DNA of 64,000 nt from Chitinophagaceae bacterium UBA2791 (GCA_002352105.1 DEHV01000005.1:26077-90076), one strand, 5' to 3'. Shown: positions 28,705 to 38,800, counted from the stretch's first letter. The notes: a model not told the origin generated them from the sequence alone. Translations and numbers: made by a program.

Positions 28705-29145
28705 ATGACGAAAAATTTTTTTTTAACGATGCTCTTCGGAGCATTGGCTGCCTTGACATCTTTTGCAAGTTGCCAAAAGGATACGATCATTCAGGAATCG
28801 GCTTTGCCTGCTGAAATAAAAGCCTATGTTGCAGAACATTTTCCGGGCAATAAGATCCTTCAGGCTGAAAAGGACAAAGACGGCCCTAAGCAGCATTACG
28901 AGCTTATCCTATCGGACGGGATCAAGCTTGAGTTTAACCATAAAAAAGAGATAATTGAAATTGAAGGGAAATCCAAACTTCCCGACAGCGTAATCCCCGA
29001 AAAGATACGCTCCTATGTAAAAGCAAATTACCCTGACAGCATTATACTGGAGTGGGAAATAGACAGGAAAAGGCAACAAGTCAAGCTTAACAACGGGCTT
29101 GATCTTGAATTTAGCAAGTCGGGCGATTTTTTAAGAATAGATTGA
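28705..29145 (+). CDS. PepSY-like lipoprotein, two tandem domains
   Basis: A 146-residue protein with a lipobox at C23 (LTSFASC) and two successive PepSY-like (DUF2874) modules. Each opens with a helix (LPAEIKAYVAEHFPG; IPEKIRSYVKANYPD) followed by strands ending YELILSDGIKLEFN and QVKLNNGLDLEF. These are small periplasmic or outer-membrane proteins of unknown role, abundant in Bacteroidota. It converges tightly (12 bp) on the universal stress gene. Confidence 0.85.
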   Translation: MTKNFFLTMLFGALAALTSFASCQKDTIIQESALPAEIKAYVAEHFPGNKILQAEKDKDGPKQHYELILSDGIKLEFNHKKEIIEIEGKSKLPDSVIPEKIRSYVKANYPDSIILEWEIDRKRQQVKLNNGLDLEFSKSGDFLRID

Positions 29146-29157
29146 TCAGCCTGGCTT

Positions 29158-30003
29158 TCAGGCTTCCCGTTCCCTCAACAATAACAAAGGAAGATCGGAT
29201 TCCCTGATCAATGCCTTGCTCACGCTCCGGCGGAACAGCCTTTCGAAAAACCCGTACGATTTAGGAATGCTGATGATCAATCCTGCATTATGGTCTTCCG
29301 CAAAATCCTCGATCTCGTCGGCGATATCATCATCAGTTTCCACATAATGATACTCGGGTGAAAAACCATCCAGCAGCTCGTGCATTTTATATTGCCCGGG
29401 TATGGTGCCCGCATCAAAACGTTTTCCTTCCATATCTACGCTTAGTACCAGTAATTTGGCATTCAACCGCTCCAGCCAGCTTCCGATCTCAGCCACCGGG
29501 GTATTGCGGGATAACTTTTTCAGGTCGCATGCAAATACGATCTTATTGATGGATTTATAGCGCGTCTTCTTCGGCACGATCAGCAGCGGTATTTTGATGT
29601 CCGAAGCCAGACTCGTCGCATTGCTCCCCATCAACACCCGCTCCAGCCCGCTCTTACCGGTGGCCCCGGCCACTACCAGGCCGGCATTCCATTGTTCGGC
29701 AAGCTGCTCAACCCCGATGGTCACCGGCAGGGTATTGGCCGTCAATTCGATCTGCACGCCGGCATCCTTCCCCAAAACCTGGCTCAATTCCTTTTCCATG
29801 GCTTCGAGGAACTGCATGCTTTGCTCATGCGTGGAGGAGATATAGGCATCGGTTACCGGAACCTCTGTTCCAACCAGCACATTGCCATAGGAGTGGTAAA
29901 GTACGATACGACCAACTCCAAGCGGCCCGGCCAAAGCGGCGGCGAATCTGGCCGCATTCAGAGATGATTCCGAGAAGTCTGTGGTAATGATGATTGTTTG
30001 CAT
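29158..30003 (-). CDS. Universal stress protein, tandem copy 1
   Basis: The start is the ATG at 30001-30003 (MQTIIITTDFSESSLNAARF); the five residues upstream in frame are not conserved. The 281-residue protein contains two UspA domains (about 1-150 and 155-281). The first carries the ATP-binding type signature GATGKSGLERVLMGSNATSL. It is nearly the same length and sequence as the gene at 30092-30937, so the two arose by tandem duplication. They are 88 bp apart and share an upstream segment. Confidence 0.92.
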   Translation of the reverse strand: MQTIIITTDFSESSLNAARFAAALAGPLGVGRIVLYHSYGNVLVGTEVPVTDAYISSTHEQSMQFLEAMEKELSQVLGKDAGVQIELTANTLPVTIGVEQLAEQWNAGLVVAGATGKSGLERVLMGSNATSLASDIKIPLLIVPKKTRYKSINKIVFACDLKKLSRNTPVAEIGSWLERLNAKLLVLSVDMEGKRFDAGTIPGQYKMHELLDGFSPEYHYVETDDDIADEIEDFAEDHNAGLIISIPKSYGFFERLFRRSVSKALIRESDLPLLLLREREA

Positions 30004-30091
30004 GGGATTGTTTTTCAATATAAAAATACAAGTTCCCTCATTACCATATGGGCCGGCGTTATAACTTAATAATACTTTAACTGCGGCGAGT

Positions 30092-30937
30092 CTATCCCTC
30101 GCGTTCCCTCAACAACAACAAAGGAACATCGGATTCCCTTGCCAGCCGCTTGCTCACGCTCCGGCGAAACAGTCTTTCGAAAAACCCATACGATTTAGGA
30201 ATGCTGATGATCAATCCCGCGCCGTGATCTTTTGCGAAATCCTCGATCTCCTCGGCGAGATCATCGTTGGTTTCTGCGTAATGGTATTCAGGCGAAAAAC
30301 CGTCCAGCAACTCGTGCATTTTATATCGCCCCGGTATAATATCCAGGTTGAAGTGTTTTCCTTCCAATATCACATTCAACACCAATAGCCTGGCATTTAA
30401 GCGCTTCAGCCAGCTTCCGATCTCGCCCACGGGAGTATTATCGGACAATTTTGCCTGGTCGCATGCAAATACGATCTTATCGATGGGCTGGTAGCGCGCG
30501 CCCTTCGGCACGATCAACAGCGGCATTTTGATGTCCGAAGCCAGGCTGGTAGCGCTGCTTCCAATAAATACCCGCTCCAGCCCGCTCTTACCGGTAGCGC
30601 CGGCTACCGCCAAACTGGCGCCCCATTGCTCGGCAAGCTGCTCAACCCCGGTCGTTAACGGCAGGGTGTTTGTCGCCAATTCGATCTGGATGCCAATATC
30701 GTTCCCCAAAGCCAGGCGCAGTTCCTTTTCCATGGTTTCGAGGGACTGCAAGCTTTGCGCATGCACGGAGGAAATATAGATCTCGGTTGCCGGAACCTTC
30801 GATCCGGCCAAGGCATTGCCATAGGAATGGTAGAGCACAATACGATCAGCCCCTAGCGGCCCGGCCAAAGCAGCGGCGAATTTTGCCGCATTCAGGGATG
30901 GCTCCGAGAAATCAGTGGTAACGATGATTGTTTGCAT
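30092..30937 (-). CDS. Universal stress protein, tandem copy 2
   Basis: The start is the ATG at 30935-30937 (MQTIIVTTDFSEPSLNAAKF); the longer frame to 30982 has no support. The 281-residue protein has two UspA domains, with GATGKSGLERVFIGSSATSL in the first. It is a close paralogue of the downstream copy; the last 90 residues are almost identical (SIPKSYGFFERLFRRSVSK in both). The stretch before each ATG shares TATTTTTAnnTTGAAAAA, so the promoter was probably duplicated with the gene. Confidence 0.92.
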   Translation of the reverse strand: MQTIIVTTDFSEPSLNAAKFAAALAGPLGADRIVLYHSYGNALAGSKVPATEIYISSVHAQSLQSLETMEKELRLALGNDIGIQIELATNTLPLTTGVEQLAEQWGASLAVAGATGKSGLERVFIGSSATSLASDIKMPLLIVPKGARYQPIDKIVFACDQAKLSDNTPVGEIGSWLKRLNARLLVLNVILEGKHFNLDIIPGRYKMHELLDGFSPEYHYAETNDDLAEEIEDFAKDHGAGLIISIPKSYGFFERLFRRSVSKRLARESDVPLLLLREREG

Positions 30938-31006
30938 GCAATTATTTTTCAACGTAAAAATACGATATCCCCCCCTTACCATTAAACGCAGCCCCTATTA
31001 TTAATA

Positions 31007-31193
31007 ACATATTAATACCTTAGGCATTAGCAAAGACCAAACGGATGATCATACCGCAAAACACGCCCCTGCGAATCGCTTTATTGAAGCTGCATCAGGA
31101 AATATCAAGGCGCTATACCAGGACGAATCCCTCCGGCCAGGCTATAAGGAAAATATTTTAAGGCGTTTTTACGGGGAAGATCATTTTTTGTAA
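31007..31193 (+). pseudogene. Possible decayed coding remnant upstream of nrdB
   Basis: Within the 424-bp gap between the USP and nrdB a frame without ATG ends at TAA 31191-31193. It translates to a protein-like tail (ALYQDESLRPGYKENILRRF, then YGEDHFL). I cannot assign a family. The frame opens after a TAA near 31006, so at most about 60 residues remain. It could equally be chance; confidence is low. Confidence 0.2.
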
Positions 31194-31305
31194 AAAACCT
31201 TAACGTATTATACACACCTGTTGATTACTTTCTTTCGCCGGAAAATATTTAATCAGCAATTTTATACACCTGCATTATGCAGGGTTTTACTTCATTCATC
31301 AGTTG

Positions 31306-31338
31306 ATCTTACTACTATAGCCTTTATAGCAGTAAGAT
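31306..31338. promoter_or_regulatory. Long inverted repeat in nrdB upstream region
   Basis: ATCTTACTACTATA (31306-31319) and TATAGCAGTAAGAT (31325-31338) are inverted copies matching at 13 of 14 positions, with a 5-nt centre. The element ends 23 bp before the nrdB ATG. It does not resemble the NrdR box consensus. It is either a regulator site or a leader hairpin. Confidence 0.65.
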
Positions 31339-31361
31339 TTCTTGTCTAAACCTATTTAAAC

Positions 31362-32336
31362 ATGGGACTATTTGATAAAAGGGTGCAATACAAGCCGTTT
31401 GAATACCCCGAGGTATTACAATTCACATCAGCTATTAATAAATCGTTCTGGGTTCATTCAGAGGTCGATTTTACGGCCGATATCCAGGATTTTCATGCCC
31501 ATTTGACCGAGGCGGAGCAGCAGGCCATTAAAAACAGCCTGTTGTCGATCGCGCAGATCGAAGTCGCCGTCAAATCGTTCTGGGGCAATTTGTACCAGCA
31601 TTTTCCCAAGCCCGAACTCAACGGCCTGGGGTCGACATTCGCCGAATGCGAGTTCCGGCACTCCGAAGCCTATTCCCGTTTACTGGAAGTGCTGGGTTAT
31701 AACAACCAGTTCGAGCAGTTGATCGAAGTGCCTGTCATACGCGAACGCATCGAATATCTCTCCGCGGCGCTGCAATATGCGCGTTCCGGCGACAAGAAAG
31801 AATATATCTCTTCTCTTATTTTGTTCAGCCTGTTGATTGAAAATGTAAGCCTGTTCAGCCAGTTTGCCATCATCCTCTCCTTTACCCGCTTTAAGGGGCT
31901 GATGAAAAATGTGAGCAATATCATTGCCTGGACCTCGGTGGATGAACAGATACATGCAAATGCCGGTATTTTCCTCATCAATAAATTGAAAGAAGAATAC
32001 CCTGAACTGTTTACTGAAAGCCTGACCGAAACCATCCGCGGCAGCGTGGAACGATCCATTGCGACCGAGTCCCGGATACTCGATTGGATATTTTCTTTGG
32101 GCGACCTGGAGATCGTGAGCAAGCAGGACCTGATCAATTTCATGAAAAAAAGAGCAGACGATAGCTTACAACAGATCGGCGTAACGCCTTTGTTTAATGT
32201 CAGCTCGCAGCAGATAGCCCCGATGCTCTGGTTCGAAGAAGAAGTGTTTTCCAATAGCCTGGATGACTTTTTCGCCAAGCGGCCGGTTGAATACACTAAA
32301 TTTGATAAAAGCATCTCGGCGCATGATCTTTTTTAA
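31362..32336 (+). CDS. nrdB: Class I ribonucleotide reductase, beta (radical) subunit
   Basis: A 324-residue ferritin-like protein. Likely metal ligands are E67, E97 and H100 (CEFRHSEAY), E160 (LLIENVSL), E195 and H198 (VDEQIH). The radical tyrosine is Y104, spaced as E-x2-H-x3-Y. The first ligand appears to be Glu rather than the Asp of E. coli. The C-terminal Y-containing tail (PVEYTKFDKSISAHDLF) should bind the alpha subunit and relay the radical. No ATP-cone is fused. The alpha gene follows after 28 bp. Beta-before-alpha order and short alpha mark a Bacteroidota-type RNR. Confidence 0.93.
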   Translation: MGLFDKRVQYKPFEYPEVLQFTSAINKSFWVHSEVDFTADIQDFHAHLTEAEQQAIKNSLLSIAQIEVAVKSFWGNLYQHFPKPELNGLGSTFAECEFRHSEAYSRLLEVLGYNNQFEQLIEVPVIRERIEYLSAALQYARSGDKKEYISSLILFSLLIENVSLFSQFAIILSFTRFKGLMKNVSNIIAWTSVDEQIHANAGIFLINKLKEEYPELFTESLTETIRGSVERSIATESRILDWIFSLGDLEIVSKQDLINFMKKRADDSLQQIGVTPLFNVSSQQIAPMLWFEEEVFSNSLDDFFAKRPVEYTKFDKSISAHDLF

Positions 32337-32364
32337 ACCCCAGCTCATTTTAAAATCTTAATAT

Positions 32365-34083
32365 ATGACTACCTTATTTGAATCCATTCCCTCTTCTTCA
32401 GCCGGTCAAATGACAGAAATGCTGGGCGCATATGAACAGGAAAAACTCTGGTGGAAGAACGAAGAAAGCGAACAGATCCTGAACCGCGGCTATTTGCTAA
32501 AGGGCGAAACAGTGGAAGGCGCCATCGATCGTATTTGCGCCGCCGCCGCCCAACGGTTGTATAAACCGGAATTAAAAGAAGCGTTTAAAGAAATGATAGA
32601 GCGGGGCTGGATAAGCCTCAGCTCGCCCATCTGGGCCAATATGGGAACAGAAAGAGGATTGCCCATTTCCTGCTTCAATGTACACGTGCCGGATCATATC
32701 GAGGGCATTACCCATAAGCTGGGAGAAGTGATCATGCAAACCAAGCTGGGCGGGGGCACATCCGCCTATTTCGGCGCCTTACGCGAGAGAGGCAGCGCCG
32801 TGACCGATAATGGGAAAAGCAGCGGCGCCGTTAGTTTTATGCGGTTGTTCGACACGGCAATGGATACCATTTCGCAGGGCGGCGTACGCCGGGGCGCATT
32901 TGCCGCCTATATGGATATAGACCACGGCGATATTGAAGAATTTCTTTCTATAAAAGATATCGGGCATCCCATCCAGAATTTGTTTTACGGGGTTTGCGTG
33001 CCGGATTACTGGATGCAGGACATGATCGACGGCGATATGAAGAAGAGGCAGGTCTGGGCTAAGGTGCTGGAGAGCCGGCAGCAAAAAGGATTGCCGTATA
33101 TTTTCTTCACCGATAATGTAAATCGCAACAAGCCGCAGGTGTATAAAGATGCAAATATGGCCATAAACGCCAGCAATCTTTGCTCTGAGATCATGTTGCC
33201 TTCTTCGGAAGAAGAGTCGTTTATATGTTGCCTATCCTCTATGAACCTGGAACTGTATGATGAATGGAAGGACACCAATGCGGTAAAGCTTGCCATATTT
33301 TTCCTGGATGCCGTGCTACAGGAGTTTATCGCGAAAACCGAAGGCAACCATTACCTGGTATCAGCCAACCGTTTTGCCAAACGGCACAGGGCGCTTGGCC
33401 TTGGGGTATTGGGATGGCACTCTTATCTTCAAAAGAACATGATACCGTTTGAAGGGCTGCAAGCCAAGCAGCTCACCGCATCCATATTTAAGGATATACA
33501 GGAAAAAGCGATTAAAGCCAGTAAAGACCTGGCCTGGATCTATGGAGAACCGGATCTGCTCAAAGGGTATGGCCGCCGGAATACCACCCTGCTGGCCATT
33601 GCGCCCACCACTTCTTCGTCGGCCATACTGGGACAAACCTCTCCGGGCATAGAACCTTTCAGCAGTAATTATTTTAAAGCGGGATTATCGAAAGGAAACT
33701 TCATGCGGAAAAATAAATACCTGAAGGAACTGCTGATCCGGAAGGGGATCGACAATGAAGACACCTGGCGGAATATCATGCTGAATCATGGCAGCGTTCA
33801 GCACCTCAAGGAACTGACGCCAGAGGAAAAAGAAGTGTTCAAGACCTTCAAAGAAATAAGTCAGCTGGAGATCATCCAGCAGGCTTCTATCCGCCAGCAA
33901 TATGTAGACCAGTCGCAGAGCCTTAACCTGAACATACCGGCAGATGTGCCGGTAAAAGATGTCAACCGGTTATTGATCGAAGCCTGGAAGCTGGGCGTCA
34001 AAACCCTCTATTACCAGCGCAGCCAAAGCGTTTCGAAAGAAATGGTGACAAACCTGGTGAGCTGTAAAAGTTGCGAGAGCTAA
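32365..34083 (+). CDS. nrdA: Class I ribonucleotide reductase, alpha (catalytic) subunit without ATP-cone
   Basis: A 572-residue reductase. Active-site residues are present: C103 (PISCFNVH), N271-L-C273-S-E275 for the thiyl radical and acid/base, and a partner cysteine at C288/C289 (FICCLSSMNL). The tyrosine dyad is Y549-Y550 (LYYQRSQS) and the C-terminal shuttle pair is C567/C570 (SCKSCES). The N-terminus enters the barrel region directly, so the roughly 90-residue ATP-cone of E. coli NrdA is absent and dATP shutdown through that site is not expected. It reduces ribonucleoside diphosphates together with nrdB. A strong terminator follows. Confidence 0.93.
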   Translation: MTTLFESIPSSSAGQMTEMLGAYEQEKLWWKNEESEQILNRGYLLKGETVEGAIDRICAAAAQRLYKPELKEAFKEMIERGWISLSSPIWANMGTERGLPISCFNVHVPDHIEGITHKLGEVIMQTKLGGGTSAYFGALRERGSAVTDNGKSSGAVSFMRLFDTAMDTISQGGVRRGAFAAYMDIDHGDIEEFLSIKDIGHPIQNLFYGVCVPDYWMQDMIDGDMKKRQVWAKVLESRQQKGLPYIFFTDNVNRNKPQVYKDANMAINASNLCSEIMLPSSEEESFICCLSSMNLELYDEWKDTNAVKLAIFFLDAVLQEFIAKTEGNHYLVSANRFAKRHRALGLGVLGWHSYLQKNMIPFEGLQAKQLTASIFKDIQEKAIKASKDLAWIYGEPDLLKGYGRRNTTLLAIAPTTSSSAILGQTSPGIEPFSSNYFKAGLSKGNFMRKNKYLKELLIRKGIDNEDTWRNIMLNHGSVQHLKELTPEEKEVFKTFKEISQLEIIQQASIRQQYVDQSQSLNLNIPADVPVKDVNRLLIEAWKLGVKTLYYQRSQSVSKEMVTNLVSCKSCES

Positions 34084-34117
34084 CCCGCGTTGAATACAAT
34101 AAACAGACAAAAAATAT

Positions 34118-34153
34118 AACGGCCGGCTGAGAATGCCGGCCGTTGTTCTTTAT
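34118..34153 (+). terminator. Rho-independent terminator of nrdBA
   Basis: AACGGCCGGC (34118-34127) and GCCGGCCGTT (34135-34144) pair perfectly around a 7-nt loop and are followed by a T-rich GTTCTTTAT. It lies 34 bp after the nrdA stop. Confidence 0.85.
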
Positions 34154-34304
34154 GCGGAAACGCCCGCTGTTTTTCCCTCCTCCTGGCAAATACGCTTATA
34201 CAGTCGGCATCCTTTGTCGTAATGAGGGCCATACAATGTAACGCCCTTTAGGAATACCAGGCGGCAACATAATCTTTATGTTAAATTCCTGATTACATTA
34301 GACC

Positions 34305-34363
34305 ATTAAAAAAGTTTAGGATAAAACGTTTAAGGGTAACCTAAATATTTTATCCTAAACTTT
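34305..34363 (-). terminator. Long hairpin terminator after the second SusD gene
   Basis: AAAGTTTAGGATAAAA (34311-34326) and its perfect reverse complement (34348-34363) flank a 21-nt loop that can itself pair. On the minus strand the stem runs into six T (complement of 34308-34313). It probably ends the SusC/SusD transcript coming from the right. Confidence 0.75.
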
Positions 34364-34373
34364 CAATAACCTA

Positions 34374-34391
34374 CATTAGCCAAGGCTAATG
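34374..34391. repeat. 18-bp perfect palindrome
   Basis: CATTAGCC-AA-GGCTAATG is a perfect palindrome with only a 2-nt centre, too tight for an RNA hairpin, so a dimeric-protein site or chance is more likely. It lies between the SusD stop and the long hairpin. Confidence 0.5.
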
Positions 34392-34455
34392 ACCAGCATG
34401 TCCGTCCATGCTATAATAAAATTTGATTACGCGAAGCAATGCCTCCCCGAACCGT

Positions 34456-35874
34456 TTATTTATCCCACCAAAACCGGGTCAGCTGGTCATTGGGACCCTG
34501 CCGTTGCAAGGCTTCGTTATAATTCTCTTCGTTGATCGCCGCTTCCTGGGAAGGATATCCTTCTCTCCTGGGAATTTCCGCTGTCTGTCCGTCTACCGCC
34601 GGAACCAGTTCAGGGAATCCTGTTCTTCTCCAATCCGCCCATGCTTCATATCCGTTCAGGTACAGGTGCACCCATTTTTCGGACATGATCTTTTTTAATC
34701 CGTTTCCGGCGTCATAAGCGACATCAGCATTTGCTATATAATTTCCATAGTCTGTATCGTTATACACCCCATAATACTGAAAAGACGCTTTGATGGCATC
34801 ATTGTAATAGGTCTCCGCCTGCGCGTCTCCGCCGGCAATATAACCCACTTTAGCCGCTTCCGCTAGGGTAAATAAAACCTGGGCATAAGTGTACACCGGC
34901 GCGGGAGAACCCGCGCTGCGGAAGAAATCGCCAATACGGCTATAAGCCGCAGGAATAAAGGTGGGAGAACCCACACCGTAGGGCAAGCCCACCACCTGGC
35001 CATTGAGGTCTTCGCCATATACAAACAATCTCGGGTCATTTTTAGGTTCCATATAATTTGTCATCGTATTGCTGATGGCGTAGTCGTTGCGATTCAGGAT
35101 AACATGGCTATGGTACCAGGGGTTGAAATTGTTAGGATCGTCGGCTATGAACTTATAAATGACATTGTCGTCATTGGAATTGATGGTCCCAGCGGCGAAC
35201 GCTTCGGCAAACTCTGCCTTGCCTTTCTCGTAATCATTTTTTATCAGGCGCAGCGCCATCATCATTCGGGTGGTATTGGCAAAGGTTTTCCATCTTTCCA
35301 TGTTCCCGTTCAACAGGATATCGCCTGCTACGCCGGCTTCATTTGTCTTGATCTGCGCAGCGGCTTCCTTCAGTTCCTTGAAAAGATCATAATAAATATC
35401 CTTTTGAGCGTCATATTTAGGTGTGAAATCAACATCGCCCTTGAGCGCTTCCGAATAAGGAATATCTCCATAACGGTCTGTCAGCCACCAGAAATAATAC
35501 GCTTTGAGGATCCTTGCCACCGCAAGCTGATTGTCGCGGTAACCATTCGTCAGATCTGCAGTAGGATCGCCGTTGTTATTTTTATCGATGATCGCCTGCA
35601 GATTGGCCAGAGCCCCGACATAATGCGCTTCCCAGCTTACATTCACTGCCCCATACTCGCCCGGATAGGGACCTTTTGAAACATGCTGAACATTAGAGAT
35701 GGCGTTATTGATGCCAAAAATCGTTACATTAAATTTAGTCAACGTGTTGGTCAATAACGATTTGGTAGACGCCTTACTCACCTGCAATGGGTTGGTATTC
35801 AAATCCCCGAAATCCCCCGGCTTGCATCCTGCGAACAGCGATCCTACCAGGACAATTGCTAATAATTTTTTCAT
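34456..35874 (-). CDS. SusD/RagB-family lipoprotein (SusD-like_2 type)
   Basis: A 472-residue protein with lipobox C17 (GSLFAGC) and the opening FGDLNTNPLQVSKAS typical of the SusD-like_2 family. TPR-like helices follow (RDNQLAVARILKAYYFWWLTDRYGDIPYSEAL). The C-terminal end has KIMSEKWVHLYLNGYEAWADW. It is the surface lid for the SusC transporter, 24 bp upstream. No enzyme gene is attached to this block, so the substrate is not inferable. Confidence 0.93.
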   Translation of the reverse strand: MKKLLAIVLVGSLFAGCKPGDFGDLNTNPLQVSKASTKSLLTNTLTKFNVTIFGINNAISNVQHVSKGPYPGEYGAVNVSWEAHYVGALANLQAIIDKNNNGDPTADLTNGYRDNQLAVARILKAYYFWWLTDRYGDIPYSEALKGDVDFTPKYDAQKDIYYDLFKELKEAAAQIKTNEAGVAGDILLNGNMERWKTFANTTRMMMALRLIKNDYEKGKAEFAEAFAAGTINSNDDNVIYKFIADDPNNFNPWYHSHVILNRNDYAISNTMTNYMEPKNDPRLFVYGEDLNGQVVGLPYGVGSPTFIPAAYSRIGDFFRSAGSPAPVYTYAQVLFTLAEAAKVGYIAGGDAQAETYYNDAIKASFQYYGVYNDTDYGNYIANADVAYDAGNGLKKIMSEKWVHLYLNGYEAWADWRRTGFPELVPAVDGQTAEIPRREGYPSQEAAINEENYNEALQRQGPNDQLTRFWWDK

Positions 35875-35898
35875 ATCTGAATAGTTTTAAAGTATCAA

Positions 35899-38800
35899 TT
35901 AAAATGCTACCCTTACGTTCAATCCCACTCTGCGGGTTGCGCCCAACTGGCCATTCTCTTCTCCAATGCTTTCCAGTTCAGAGGGGTCTATGCCCAAGTC
36001 TCTGACGGAGACGCCGCCAACCCACAGATTGTTCGCCACAACGCCGATATTGATATTCTTAATAAAATTGCCGCCTCCCAGGACTTTTGTCGGGATAGAA
36101 TATCCCAGGCGAACCTCGCGCAATTTAATGTAAGAAGCATCCAGCGTATTGTAGTACCCGTCGGCATGCACCCAGTCGCTGAAATATTTTTTAGCATTTA
36201 CATATACGGTAGTAGGCTCTCCGTTAAATACGCCATCCAAACGAACGCCTCCTCCTTCGGATGGGAAGGAACGGATATCGTTGCCCTTGTCATTCACGCC
36301 GACAGTCGATTTAGCCTGTCCTGTTTTCACATAGTTGGGCATTGTTCCGGAAGAATAGCGGCCGCCTTTCTGGAAGTCTATAGAAAACGCAAGGTCAACC
36401 CCTTTGTAGCTTAAGCTATTGAACCAACCGCCTGTAAGATCCGGAAGAATGGATCCGAGCTTATTGTTTTCCGTAACGGCAAGCGTTCCATTGGCAGCTG
36501 CAAATACGGTTCTGCCATGCTCGTCTTTTCTGATCATGCGGGTAATCATCATTCCCCATTTTTCTCCTACACGGTTAACAATGAACTTGCCAGTAGCAGG
36601 GTTAGAGAATACCTGTTGATCGATACCCGGGTACAGTTCCTTGACAAAGGATTCCGCCTTGGAAAGGTTCACTACAGTAGTCCAGCTGAAGCCATTGTTC
36701 TTTCTTTTGAAAGGCGATGCAGATACGCTCAACTCCCAACCCTTTCTTTGGATATTACCGGCATTGATCTGCGCAGTGGTATAACCCGAAGCGGGAGCCA
36801 CAGGAATAGAAAGGATCTGGTTTATGTTATTGTCTTTGTAATAGGAAAAGTCGATCCCGATAATGTTAAACAATCCGAATTCGGCGCCCACTTCCCATGA
36901 TTTGGTCAGCGTAGGCTTGATATTTCCAGAGCGGAATTCATTGCCTATCTCGGTAGAGGGGTTGTTTCCATACTGGCTGCCCCTGATCACGGCAATATTC
37001 ACCTGGTTAAAATCAAGGTCCGAACCCACCTGTGCGTAAGAAGCCCTTACCTTTCCAAAAGTTAGCGTTTCGGAAATAGACGAACCGCGCATCAATTCAG
37101 TGAAAACAAAGCTACCCGAAACAGAAGGATAGAGATAAGAGTTATTATCGCGGGGAAGCGTGGAAGACCAGTCGTTCCTTAATGTCGCATCTAAATACAA
37201 AAAGTTCTTATATCCCAAAGTGGCTTTACCATATAAGCTGCGCACTTCCTTGGCGTTATAGTCTTCGACAATTCTTGGCCTCAGGGTGGATGCGGAAACA
37301 GCAAAATAATCCGGGAAGATCAGTCCGCCCTGCGTGCCGTTCTCCAGGAATTCGTACTTGTTTTTCCGAATATTTCCCCCTACAAAACCATCCAGCGAGA
37401 AGTCGCCGAATCCTTTCTTGAAATTAAGATTGGTTTCATAGTTCAGTTCTGAGGTCTTGGCATAGTTGACATAATATTCATCTATCTGGACGCCGCCGGT
37501 GGACCTTCTGAAATCGCCCTGGCCCTGAATGGTATTCATACGCGCATAAGCATTAAGACTGAATACGTTGCTGATCTTATAGTTAAAGCCCAGGTTTCCT
37601 ATCAGGCGATTGGTCCTTTCCGTATTGAATGCTTCATTTACGATAAAATACGGGCTATCCCAGTACTGGGGTTTCAGGTAAACGTCGGGATTGGAAGAAG
37701 AATTGGGGTTCCCGATATTCCAGGTCTGGAAACTGCCGTCGGGGTTTCTGTAATTGCGTAATCTTTTAACGTCCAGTTGACGCTGGAACCATTGGTTCAT
37801 GTTCATGAACAGGCTCAGGCCATCGTAGTTGCGCGTTTTCTCAAAAGGCTTACCCCTTGTTTTATTCGTAGTATACGCGATATCGGTCATCACCGTCAGC
37901 CGCTTATTAAAATCGTAGCTGCTGCTGAGGCCGACCTGGTGCTGATCCCGGTTGCTGCCGGGGTAGACCAGGTTGCGGTTCTGATTGGCATACATGAGGC
38001 GGTAGTTATAGCTGTCGCCCCCTCCGCTCATAGCAATACTATTATTCAGGTTAAGCCCTGTTCTGAAAAAATCTCTTGTATTATCAGGATGAGCGGTCAG
38101 CCTTTCTGTCTTACCAAAATCGGCTCCGGGATACCAGGAGTAGTAAGGACGGTATTCCTGGCCGTTGATCTTTGGTCCCCAGCTTTCATCGGCGCCGTAT
38201 TCAAGCATACGTTGTCCGTCAAATGCAGCCCATTCCGCCGGATGTCTGGTAGGATTGTAACGGAAGATCTCAAAACCTTCCGAATCGAATTTTGTGCCGG
38301 GCGAGTTGGCGCTGGAAGCATAACCGCCTGCATATTCATTCTGATAGGGAGGGATAAGATAGAGATTCTCGAAAGTGCTTGCCAGGTTCAGCTCCACAGT
38401 GGGAGCGGCATTTCTCTTTCCTTTTTTAGAGGTGATCATCACTACGCCGTTAGCTGCGCGGTTTCCATACAACGCAGTAGCTGCGGCGCCTTTTAGCACG
38501 GAGATAGACTCCACATTATCCATAATAACATTTGCCTGATCGGTAGGCGTTCCATCTACCACATAGAGTGGAAATGAGGGTTTCAATCCATTAACCCCGC
38601 GAACAATGATATCAGCGTTATCGAACGATGAACTGGGAGAGCCTGCCAGTTGCAGGCCGGCGACCTTGCCCGCCAGCATCGAGCTCACGTCGAGCGATTT
38701 ACTTAAGGTAAGGTCGTCCCCGTTTACCTGTTGCACGGCATAACCCAACGATTTTTTCTCTCTGCTGATGCCTAAGGCGGTCACTACTACCTCTTCGCTG

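Noticed and set aside
35104..35679. 191-codon plus-strand frame opposite the second SusD gene
   Set aside because: Shadow frame of a well-supported SusD gene.
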